DNA from: JACZYA01 sp965247455
GTDB taxonomy: Bacteria > Acidobacteriota > Terriglobia > Acidiferrales > 2-02-FULL-67-57
Reading direction: 5' to 3'
Length of the DNA stretch: 64,000 bases
NCBI GenBank assembly: GCA_965247455.1
Contig: CBDFHE010000016.1
Location: 62,001-126,000, forward strand
Positions 8,192 through 15,252 of this stretch are shown one piece after another; within the stretch, counting starts at the first letter, position 1, and every line of letters begins with the position of its first letter. The translations under genes and the position numbers were made by a program. The notes beneath the pieces were generated by a model. It did not search any database. It saw only the letters and a program-made list of their open reading frames with translations, and was not told where the DNA came from.

Positions 8192-9196
8192 TCAGTTGAC
8201 CGTTCGCAGCACCAAATCTGCCAGAGCGCCGATGAGCCGGGGGGAGTCGTTGAGCGCCGGCATGACTTCGAACTGAGTGAATCCCAGTTCTTTCGCCTGC
8301 TCGCGCGCCTCGACGTCAATTTCATACACGGTCTCGATGTGGTCGGTCATGAAGGCGACCGGGACGACCAGAACCGACCGAGCGCCGGCGGCGCGCAGCG
8401 ACGCCAACGTCGTATGCAGCATGGGTTCCAGCCAGCGCCCCGGGCCCACCTTGCTCTGGTAGCAGAGCGTGTGGGGATGCGGCCAGCCGCCGTGCCGCAT
8501 GGTCAGGCGGACGGTCTCCTCGATGTGATGCTGGTAGGGGTCGCCTTCCTGGATGATGCCGGCGGGGACGCTGTGGGCGCTGAAGACCAGATGCACGCTC
8601 TCGCCCGCCGGGAAGCGTGCCAGCGCCTGGTTGATGTTGTGCGTGAGCGCTTCCAGATAGAGAGGGTGGTCGTAGTAGTGCCGAATGGTCTTTACGGGGA
8701 TGTGATTCCGGGCCGCCATCTGATAGCGCCGGTTCCACTCGTTCAAGCTGCTGCCGGTGGTGACGCGGGAATACTGCGGGTAGAGGGGAAGCAGGACGAG
8801 TTGGTCGAAGTCGCTGCGCTTGATCTCGGCCACCACCTCTTCGGTCAGTGGATGCCAGTAGCGCATGGCCACGAATACACGCGCGGGCAGGGTTTTCTGC
8901 AACTCCTGCTCCAGGGCGGCGGCTTGGCGCTGCGTCAACTCGATGATGGGGGAACGCCCACCGATTTGGGCGTATCGCTCCCGCACTTTGGCGGCGCGAT
9001 TGCGCGCCACCAAACGCGCCAGGGTGCGGCGCGCCAGCCGGGCCAGCGGGAAGTCGATGATGTCGGGGTCGGAGAACAGGTTGTAGAGGAAGGGTTCCAC
9101 GGCGTCGAGGGAGTCGGGGCCGCCGAGTTGAAAAAGCACCACGCCGATTCTTTGGCCGCGAGTATGCTTGTCGGGCGGGAGAGATTGGTTGGGCAT
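8192..9196 (-). CDS. hemH: Ferrochelatase
   Basis: Inserts Fe(II) into protoporphyrin IX, the last step of protoheme synthesis. The 334 residues fit the family. The N-terminus reads GVVLFQLGGPDSLDAVEPFL, followed by typical elements YPQYSRVTTGS, the catalytic-histidine region FSAHSVP and YQSKVGPGRWLEP. The ATG at 9196 overlaps the TGA of the upstream dehydrogenase gene (TGATG), so they are coupled. It lies directly upstream of the respiratory operon, which needs at least eight c-type and two b-type hemes per complex plus heme A, so the grouping makes functional sense. Confidence 0.95.
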   Translation of the reverse strand: MPNQSLPPDKHTRGQRIGVVLFQLGGPDSLDAVEPFLYNLFSDPDIIDFPLARLARRTLARLVARNRAAKVRERYAQIGGRSPIIELTQRQAAALEQELQKTLPARVFVAMRYWHPLTEEVVAEIKRSDFDQLVLLPLYPQYSRVTTGSSLNEWNRRYQMAARNHIPVKTIRHYYDHPLYLEALTHNINQALARFPAGESVHLVFSAHSVPAGIIQEGDPYQHHIEETVRLTMRHGGWPHPHTLCYQSKVGPGRWLEPMLHTTLASLRAAGARSVLVVPVAFMTDHIETVYEIDVEAREQAKELGFTQFEVMPALNDSPRLIGALADLVLRTVN

Positions 9197-10089
9197 CAGA
9201 CGGGAGCCGAACCGCGTGTGCGCGTGGATTCCAGGGCTGCGATGACGGCGTCGGCGAATTCGCTGGTGGAAGCGGTGCCGCCCAAGTCGCGCGTCAGGTG
9301 GCGGCCTTCCTGGTGGACCAACCTCACCGCGGTGCGGAGTGCCTCGGCTTCTGCTTCTTGTCCTAGGTGGTCAAGCATGAGGCTGGCAGACAAGGTAAGG
9401 GCGGTGGGGTTGGCCAGATTCTTGCCGGCGATGTCGGGGGCAGAGCCGTGGACGGCTTCGAACACGGCATAGTCGTCGCCGATGTTGGCGCTCGGCACCA
9501 CGCCCAGGCCGCCCACCAGTCCGGCGCACAAGTCGGAGACAATGTCGCCGTAGAGATTTTCCATCAGCAGCACCTGGTATTTTTCCGGGTTGAGGACAAG
9601 CTGCATGCAGGCGTTATCCACGATCAGTTCCGTGTACTTGATTTCGGGAAACTCCTTGGCGATGCGCCGGGCGCAGTCGAGAAAGAGCCCGTCGGAGAGT
9701 TTCAGGATGTTGGCTTTGTGCACGGCGCACACCTGGTCGAAGTGGTGGCGGCGCGCGTAGTCAAAGGCATAGCGGGCGATGCGGAGCGAGGCATGCTCGG
9801 TGACCACCTTCAAGCTTTCCACCACGCCCGGAATAATGGTGTGTTCCAAGCCGGAGTAGAGGCCCTCGGCCACTGGAGTGGTCATGGGGCCTTTCAGCGC
9901 CACGCGGTTGCGGCGGATGGAGTCGAGCCAGTCGGGATGCAGGTGGCGGTCCTGGCGGCGGTCGGTCAGCGGTGGGGCCGGGATTTCCTCCCAGTCAAGG
10001 CCGACGCCGGTGGCGTCGAGGATGCGCCGGGTCGCAGCCGCGACCTCGGGGCCGATACCGTCTCCTGGAATGAGAGTTACGCGATGCAA
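9196..10089 (-). CDS. Isocitrate/isopropylmalate dehydrogenase family protein with internal in-frame deletion
   Basis: The N-terminus VTLIPGDGIGPEV, KGPMTTPV, the catalytic Lys region CAVHKANILKLSDG and the metal/NAD regions NLYGDIVSDLCAGLVGG and AVHGSAPDIAGKNLANPTA identify a beta-decarboxylating dehydrogenase, closest in appearance to NAD-dependent isocitrate dehydrogenases. The protein has 297 residues where the family usually has about 335-360. The gap falls between TTPV and AEGLYSGLEH (near 9870). The segment normally there carries three arginines that grip the substrate carboxylates. The catalytic Tyr and Lys and the metal aspartates are still present. It is probably inactive or altered in substrate, or there is an assembly error. 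The gene is otherwise open and coupled to hemH. Confidence 0.8.
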   Translation of the reverse strand: MHRVTLIPGDGIGPEVAAATRRILDATGVGLDWEEIPAPPLTDRRQDRHLHPDWLDSIRRNRVALKGPMTTPVAEGLYSGLEHTIIPGVVESLKVVTEHASLRIARYAFDYARRHHFDQVCAVHKANILKLSDGLFLDCARRIAKEFPEIKYTELIVDNACMQLVLNPEKYQVLLMENLYGDIVSDLCAGLVGGLGVVPSANIGDDYAVFEAVHGSAPDIAGKNLANPTALTLSASLMLDHLGQEAEAEALRTAVRLVHQEGRHLTRDLGGTASTSEFADAVIAALESTRTRGSAPV

Positions 10090-10119
10090 GTGACCTTTTC
10101 CCGACCCGTTGCATCTTAG

Positions 10120-10148
10120 ATTCTAGTGCATTGAGCCAAACCCTGAAA
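10120..10148 (-). promoter_or_regulatory. Possible promoter of the dehydrogenase-hemH operon
   Basis: On the minus strand TTTCAG (10148-10143) is followed after 17 nt by TAGAAT (10125-10120), 31 nt before the ATG at 10089. The -10 box is good and the -35 box is weak, so this is tentative. Confidence 0.4.
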
Positions 10149-10197
10149 GAGGGACCTTCACGTCGTGCCCTGGGCTTGGTGCTAAACTGGAAAACGC

Positions 10198-10992
10198 ATG
10201 CGAGCAGACCTTCATCTGCACACCTACTACTCCGACGGTGCAGAAGCGCCGGCGGCGGTGGTAGAGCGAGCGGCAGCGTCCGGGCTTGACCTGGTTGCGA
10301 TTGCCGACCACGACTCGATGGGAGCGTGGGTGGAGGCTGAGGTGGCCAGCCAGAGAACCGGTGTGCGGCTGTTGCCGGCGGCAGAATTCACCGCCTACGA
10401 GGGAGGCACAGAAATCCACTTGCTCGGGTATTTTCCCGCTCCTCCGGGCCCGGCGGTGCAGGAGCACTTGCGGCGCGTGCAGGCGCTCCGCCGGCAGCGG
10501 CTGGAGACGGCCATCGCGCGATTGCAGAAGCGCGGGGTGCAGGTCGAATTCAGCCGGTTGCCCTGCGCGCCCGCGTGCGAAAGTGTCACCGCTTCCCATC
10601 TGGCTTTGTTGCTGGTTCAGAATGGGTATGCCCGCTCGATGCGCGCCGTCTGGGGGCGCTACTTGAACAATGGGGTAGTACCGGCGTTCCCGGTGATGCC
10701 GAAAGAGGTGATCGCCGTAATCCACGCCGGGGACGGGCTGGCGGTCTGGGCGCATCCGAGCCGGCGGGGATTCCTGCGCCGCTTGGAGGAGTTGGTGGCG
10801 CTGGGATTGGATGGGGTTGAGGTCGCCAATGGGCGTCGCGGGCAGCAACGGGTGCGGGAATGGCAAGCCGAAGCCCTCAAACATAATTTGGTCATGACGG
10901 GCGGGTCGGATTGGCATGGGGAAGGGAAGTTGGGCGAGTTTGCCGTGGGCGAGGAGTTGGTGGGGGAGCTTCTTCGGCGGTTGGGTTGGTAG
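10198..10992 (+). CDS. PHP-domain metal-dependent phosphoesterase
   Basis: A 264-residue cytoplasmic protein of the polymerase-and-histidinol-phosphatase family. Metal ligands are visible in DLHLHTYYSDG (residues 4-14), IADHDS, PAAEFTAYEGGTEIHLLGYF, WAHPSR and SDWHGEG, which together cover the PHP trinuclear site. Relatives hydrolyse phosphate monoesters such as 3',5'-nucleoside bisphosphates or 5' ends of RNA; the substrate here cannot be assigned. It is a single gene on the plus strand, divergent from the dehydrogenase-hemH pair. Confidence 0.88.
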   Translation: MRADLHLHTYYSDGAEAPAAVVERAAASGLDLVAIADHDSMGAWVEAEVASQRTGVRLLPAAEFTAYEGGTEIHLLGYFPAPPGPAVQEHLRRVQALRRQRLETAIARLQKRGVQVEFSRLPCAPACESVTASHLALLLVQNGYARSMRAVWGRYLNNGVVPAFPVMPKEVIAVIHAGDGLAVWAHPSRRGFLRRLEELVALGLDGVEVANGRRGQQRVREWQAEALKHNLVMTGGSDWHGEGKLGEFAVGEELVGELLRRLGW

Positions 10993-11055
10993 CCCCGTTC
11001 AGCGTCCCGCAGTCGCCATTCGCCATCTAATTAAGCAGGTGGGACAGTGAGAGAA

Positions 11056-11085
11056 TTGACAAGTAATCAAGTTGGCTGGTATAGT
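11056..11085 (+). promoter_or_regulatory. Sigma70-type promoter of the HesB/IscA gene
   Basis: A perfect TTGACA (11056-11061) is separated by 18 nt from TATAGT (11080-11085), about 70 nt upstream of the ATG at 11155. With the terminator at 11519 it suggests a monocistronic unit. Confidence 0.65.
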
Positions 11086-11154
11086 CGATAATGAAGACAG
11101 AGCCGGTAGGGCATTGTTAGGCCGGCCACTGAAGCTCAGGCGAGGAAAGAAACA

Positions 11155-11481
11155 ATGGGACTTCAACTGACCGAAACGGCAATCACTAAAGTAAGAGAGA
11201 TCATTGCACAACAGGACCCGCATCCGGCGGGTTTGCGCATCGGCGTGGTGGGAGGCGGCTGCTCCGGCTTCTCCTACCAGATGCAGTTTGAGGAAAAGAC
11301 TACGCCGATGGACAAGGTGATAGAGTTCGACGGGGTGAAAGTGTTTGTGGACCGAATGAGTTTGATGTATCTCGATGGTACCGAGGTGGACTACGTCGAA
11401 TCGTTGGAAGGTGCGGGGTTCAAGTTTGGCAACCCCAACGTCAAGAGCACCTGCGGGTGCGGCAGTTCCTTCAGGGTGTAG
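11155..11481 (+). CDS. HesB/IscA/ErpA-type iron-sulfur cluster carrier
   Basis: An A-type carrier of 108 residues that binds a [Fe-S] cluster and passes it to apo-proteins. The three conserved cysteines are in GGGCSGFSYQ (about residue 38) and in the C-terminal STCGCGSSF. The start has a GAGGAAAG ribosome site. The gene stands alone between its own promoter and a strong terminator, with no isc or suf genes in view. ErpA-like function fits the many Fe-S enzymes around it (Rieske, NuoI, MiaB), but the subtype cannot be decided from sequence alone. Confidence 0.93.
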   Translation: MGLQLTETAITKVREIIAQQDPHPAGLRIGVVGGGCSGFSYQMQFEEKTTPMDKVIEFDGVKVFVDRMSLMYLDGTEVDYVESLEGAGFKFGNPNVKSTCGCGSSFRV

Positions 11482-11518
11482 GCCGAAGCGGCCGGCAGAC
11501 AGAATTCGAGTCAAGCGA

Positions 11519-11555
11519 AGAGCTTTTGGGGCGGCAGGCCCCAAAAGCTCTTTTT
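11519..11555 (+). terminator. Rho-independent terminator after the HesB/IscA gene
   Basis: A perfect 14-bp stem (11519-11532 with 11538-11551), loop GGCAG, followed by a T run to 11555. It starts 38 nt after the HesB stop. Confidence 0.9.
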
Positions 11556-11574
11556 GTTTGCAGCGTAGGCAATC

Positions 11575-12141
11575 ATGAAATCCCGTCGGCAACCCAATTG
11601 GGAGGAACGCTACGCGCAACCCGGCTGCTGCTGCGGCCGTGAGCCGGTGGATTTTCTCCGCGAGCACCTTGACGAACTGCCCCGGGGCGCGGCGCTCGAC
11701 CTGGCCATGGGCGAAGGCTGCAATGCGCTCTTCCTGGCGCAGCACGGCTTCAGCGTGACCGGCATTGACAGCTCGCCCACCGGGGTCGCCAAAGCCGAGG
11801 CGCGCGCTCGTGAACAGGGGCTGCGGCTGAAAACCATTGTTGCCGACCTGGAGAGTTACGCGCTTCCTGGAGAAGAATTTGACGTCGTGCTGTGCTGCTA
11901 CTATTTGCAGCGCAGCCTGTTCCCGCAGATGGAACGGGCGCTCAAGCAGGGCGGGGCACTACTGGTGCAGACTTTGATGGTGGAGCAGTTGCAGTTCAGC
12001 ACCGGTCCGCGCAATCGCGAGCACCTGCTGGAGCCGAATGAACTCTACCGGACGTTTCGTCATCTGAGGGTGACCTACTACCGAGAGGTTGTCCGCGGCG
12101 AACGGGCCGTCGCCAGCTTGTTAGCTTACCGAGCGGCGTAA
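11575..12141 (+). CDS. Class I SAM-dependent methyltransferase
   Basis: A 188-residue Rossmann-fold methyltransferase resembling TehB/thiopurine-type enzymes. Motif I is ALDLAMGEGCNALFLA (about residues 40-55), followed by the acidic end of beta-2 in VTGIDSSP and motif IV EEFDVVLCCYYLQRS. The N-terminus WEERYAQPGCCCGREP places a Cys triplet near the active-site entrance, which is unusual. It begins about 20 nt after the HesB terminator and so probably has its own transcript. The substrate is unknown. Confidence 0.82.
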   Translation: MKSRRQPNWEERYAQPGCCCGREPVDFLREHLDELPRGAALDLAMGEGCNALFLAQHGFSVTGIDSSPTGVAKAEARAREQGLRLKTIVADLESYALPGEEFDVVLCCYYLQRSLFPQMERALKQGGALLVQTLMVEQLQFSTGPRNREHLLEPNELYRTFRHLRVTYYREVVRGERAVASLLAYRAA

Positions 12142-12223
12142 TAAGCGGAATGTTCGTAGCGTCCCGTGAAACTGTACGTCCTACTGAGGAAGGTGTAAGC
12201 TTCGGGCGGAGGGGCAGCCGCCG

Positions 12224-13885
12224 ATGAAAGTTGCGCTGGCGCAAATCAATCCCACCGTGGGCGACTTTGTCGGCAACGCGGCCAAGATTCGCCAGCAGGC
12301 CGAAGAGGCACGTCGGCGCGGGGCTGGCTTGGTGGTCCTGACCGAGTTGTGCCTGTGTGGCTATCCGCCGCGCGACTTGGTAGAGAAGCCCAGCTTCCTG
12401 GCACACAACCGGCGGGCGCTGGAGCAGTTAGCCGGTGAACTCCCGCCCATCCCGACCATCGTCGGGTTCGTAGGGGAGGCCAGCGGGAAAACGGGCAAGC
12501 GGGCCGCCAACACTGCCGCGCTGCTGGCGGATGGGCAGGTGAAGTTCGAGCAGCGGAAGATGTTGCTGCCCACCTACGACGTATTTGATGAGGCGCGCCA
12601 CTTTGCGCCCGCTTCCATGCAACAGGTGTTCGCTTTCTGCGGTTCGCGCCTGGCGCTCACCATCTGCGAGGACTGTTGGAACGACAATACCTTCTGGACG
12701 CACCGCCTCTACGCGCGAGATCCCATTGAAGAACTGATGGGGCAGGGAAGCGACCTGCTGATCAACATCTCGGCCTCGCCTTTCAGCATGGGCAAGCGGA
12801 CGCAGCGGCGGGAGATGATGCAGGCGCTGGCCAAGCGCCACCGCGTGCCGGTGGTGATGGTGAACCAGGTGGGCGGCAACGACAGCCTGATCTTCGACGG
12901 CTCCAGCCTGGCAGTGGACGCCAGCGGGTGCGTGTGCGCGCAGGCGCGCTCGTTCGCGGAGGACATGGTGCTGTTCGACACCGCCACCGGCGAAGGGGAA
13001 GTGCGCGCACAGCCGGCTGAGGGCGTGGAAGAAGTTTATGAAGCACTGCTGCTGGGCACCCGCGACTACGTGCGCAAGTGCGGTTTCCATCAGGTGATGG
13101 TGGGGCTGAGCGGCGGGATAGATTCGTCGGTGGTGGCGGCGCTGGCGGTGGCGGCGTTGGGGGCAGAGAACGTGACGGGGGTGGCGATGCCGGGGCCGTA
13201 CTCGTCGCCCGGGAGCCTCGCCGACGCACGCAAGCTGGCGGAGAACCTGGGCATCCGCTTCCTGACGCTTCCCATTGCCAAAGTCTTCGACGCTTACCGG
13301 GCTGAGTTGGCGCAGCCTTTCGCCGGGCGCAGCGAGGATGTGACTGAGGAGAATCTGCAAGCGCGCGTGCGCGGAAATTTACTGATGGCGCTCTCGAACA
13401 AGTTCGGCGCGCTGGTGCTGAGCACGGGGAACAAGTCAGAGCTGGCGGTGGGTTACTGCACGCTCTACGGTGACCTGGCGGGCGGATTGGCGGTGATCTC
13501 CGACGTGCCGAAAATGATGGTGTACGAGTTGGCGCGGCACATCAACCGCGAAAGGGAATTGATCCCCAAGGCGTGCCTGGAGAAGGCGCCTTCGGCGGAG
13601 CTCAGGCCGGGGCAAACCGACCAGGATTCGCTGCCGCCTTACGAGGTGTTGGACAAGGTCTTGAAGGGCTACATCGAAGAGGGGCGGACAGCGGTGGAGA
13701 TTGCGCGCGAGCATGGCCTGCCAACGGGACTGGTGCGTGAGTTGATCGAGCGCGTGGACCACAGCGAATACAAGCGCCACCAAGCCCCGGCGGGACTGAA
13801 GGTCACCAGCAAAGCCTTCGGCTTGGGCCGCCGTTTTCCCATCGCCCAGAACTACACCGACCCCGACGGCTTAAAGTCCAAATAA
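12224..13885 (+). CDS. nadE: Glutamine-dependent NAD(+) synthetase
   Basis: The last step of NAD synthesis, amidating nicotinate adenine dinucleotide. The 553 residues have two domains: an N-terminal nitrilase-type glutaminase (about 1-260; KVALAQINPTVGDF, Lys in KMLLPTYDVFDEARHF, Cys in ALTICEDCWND) and a C-terminal ATP-pyrophosphatase synthetase (about 275-553; SGGIDSSVVAALAV P-loop, LSTGNKSELAVGYCTLYGDL). The length and order are those of the fused NadE type, which uses glutamine rather than free ammonia. It is about 80 nt from the methyltransferase stop. Confidence 0.96.
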   Translation: MKVALAQINPTVGDFVGNAAKIRQQAEEARRRGAGLVVLTELCLCGYPPRDLVEKPSFLAHNRRALEQLAGELPPIPTIVGFVGEASGKTGKRAANTAALLADGQVKFEQRKMLLPTYDVFDEARHFAPASMQQVFAFCGSRLALTICEDCWNDNTFWTHRLYARDPIEELMGQGSDLLINISASPFSMGKRTQRREMMQALAKRHRVPVVMVNQVGGNDSLIFDGSSLAVDASGCVCAQARSFAEDMVLFDTATGEGEVRAQPAEGVEEVYEALLLGTRDYVRKCGFHQVMVGLSGGIDSSVVAALAVAALGAENVTGVAMPGPYSSPGSLADARKLAENLGIRFLTLPIAKVFDAYRAELAQPFAGRSEDVTEENLQARVRGNLLMALSNKFGALVLSTGNKSELAVGYCTLYGDLAGGLAVISDVPKMMVYELARHINRERELIPKACLEKAPSAELRPGQTDQDSLPPYEVLDKVLKGYIEEGRTAVEIAREHGLPTGLVRELIERVDHSEYKRHQAPAGLKVTSKAFGLGRRFPIAQNYTDPDGLKSK

Positions 13886-13933
13886 CCCCCTGGCGCTGAG
13901 CAGGGAAGTCCACCTACCCGTTGTACCAACCCG

Positions 13934-13991
13934 TAACAGACGAGTGAGGAAGGATAGAAGAGGGAACTTCTATCTTACATAATGTCTGTTA
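13934..13991. other. Nested inverted repeats between converging genes
   Basis: An outer 8-bp stem TAACAGAC/GTCTGTTA (13934-13941 with 13984-13991) encloses an inner hairpin GATAGAAG/CTTCTATC with a 6-nt loop (13953-13960 with 13967-13974). It lies between the ends of nadE (plus) and the aldo/keto reductase (minus), in AT-richer DNA than its surroundings. It could end transcription from both sides or be part of a small RNA; there is no strong T tract. Confidence 0.5.
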
Positions 13992-14095
13992 TCGGAATAT
14001 TACGATTGTACGCCCGCGCATTGGTTTCACTTTGATTTCCTTGGATTAAAGGTTTTTAGAGAGAGTGCTTCCCTGCTGTAGCAAGGCTGTGAGGG

Positions 14096-15148
14096 CTAGC
14101 CCCAGCGGCGGAAGAAGAGAGCCTGGCGGTGGATGGGCTCGGTGCGATCAACCAGGGAGGCCAGTTGCTGCTCGTTCAGAGGGTTGAATTCGCGGGCGAG
14201 CTGGACGTTTTGTTCGAGCTGCGCGATAGAGTCGCAGCCGATGATGATGGTGCTGACGGGCTGGGAGAGGACGTAGAAGACGGCCTCGCGCATGTTGATG
14301 GTGCCGGAGCCGGAATCCTTGTGCCAGCGGCTGAGGCGTCCGGTGGGGGCGGGGGGCGCGAAGCTGGAGAGGATGCGCCCGCGGGCCGGGACTTTCATGC
14401 CGATGATGCCCATCTGCTTTTCGACCGCCAGCGGGAGCAGGTGGTCAACGAAGCTGAGGTGGTGCTTGTCGGCGGCGTTGATGGCCATCAGGATGGTGTC
14501 GAAGGGGAATCGGCGGATGGCTTCGGCCAGCACGTGGGGGTCGGCATGGCCGGTGACGCCGAGGTAGCGGACAATTCCCTGCTCGCGGGCTTCGAGCAAG
14601 GCTTGCACGGCGCCGTCGGGGGCGAAGATCTGCTCGACCTGCTCCATGCGAGAGAGGTTGTGGATTTGCCACAGGTCGAGGTGGTCGGTTTGCAAGAGGC
14701 GCAGAGATTCCTCCAGCAGGCGGAGGGAACCGTCGCGGGTGCGGTTGTGGGTCTTGGTGGCGAGGAAAGTTTCGGAGCGGCGGCGCTTCATCACCTGGCC
14801 GATGTAGCCTTGGCTGAGGCCCCGTCCATACGCAGCGGCGGTGTCGATGTAGTTGATGCTCAGGTCAAGCGCGCGCTCGACGATGGGCACGGCAACGTCT
14901 TCGTTGTTCGGCTGCTCGATCGCGGCCTGCCCGCCCAGGCTGAAGGCGCCCACGCGGTAGCCGGTACGGCCCAGGTTGCGGGTGGGCATGGCCTCGGGGG
15001 TGGCAGCGTTGGAAGGCAGCGGCGGCAGGGCGTGGGCGGTCTGCGGCAGTACGCCGCGCGCCAGGAACCCGACGGTGGCGGCGGTGCCGACCTTCAGAAA
15101 GTCGCGCCGCTCAAAAGCGGATGGGGTTTGCTTTTTCTGGTTGTCCAT
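14096..15148 (-). CDS. Tat-exported aldo/keto reductase
   Basis: The protein (350 residues from the ATG at 15148, AGGAG site) has a twin-arginine signal, ERRDFLKVG, then a hydrophobic stretch ending near AHALP. The remainder is an aldo/keto reductase TIM barrel: RNLGRTGYRVGAFSLGG, the catalytic Asp/Tyr region NYIDTAAAYGRG, Lys in LATKTHNR, His in DLWQIHN, and a C-terminal NAD(P)-binding part VSTIIIGCDS. Such exported reductases are common in acidobacteria and planctomycetes; their substrates are mostly unknown. An in-frame ATG 18 nt upstream is less likely. Confidence 0.87.
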   Translation of the reverse strand: MDNQKKQTPSAFERRDFLKVGTAATVGFLARGVLPQTAHALPPLPSNAATPEAMPTRNLGRTGYRVGAFSLGGQAAIEQPNNEDVAVPIVERALDLSINYIDTAAAYGRGLSQGYIGQVMKRRRSETFLATKTHNRTRDGSLRLLEESLRLLQTDHLDLWQIHNLSRMEQVEQIFAPDGAVQALLEAREQGIVRYLGVTGHADPHVLAEAIRRFPFDTILMAINAADKHHLSFVDHLLPLAVEKQMGIIGMKVPARGRILSSFAPPAPTGRLSRWHKDSGSGTINMREAVFYVLSQPVSTIIIGCDSIAQLEQNVQLAREFNPLNEQQLASLVDRTEPIHRQALFFRRWG

Positions 15149-15252
15149 GGCTTTCTCCTGACGCATTCGCCCGAACGACCGACTTCAAAGTGGTTAGCCA
15201 TGGGACAGGGTATGTCCGGCAATGGGTCGTGTCAATTCCCTGCCCTGGTTTG

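Noticed and set aside
10123..10197. Riboswitch ahead of the PHP gene
   Set aside because: No conserved aptamer pattern; the region looks like promoter DNA for the opposite strand.
10123..10917. Minus-strand frame opposite the PHP gene
   Set aside because: The plus-strand product has complete PHP metal motifs; the minus-strand one has no recognisable pattern.
12783..13360. Minus-strand frames inside nadE
   Set aside because: Both nadE domains are intact on the plus strand; the frames are composition shadows.
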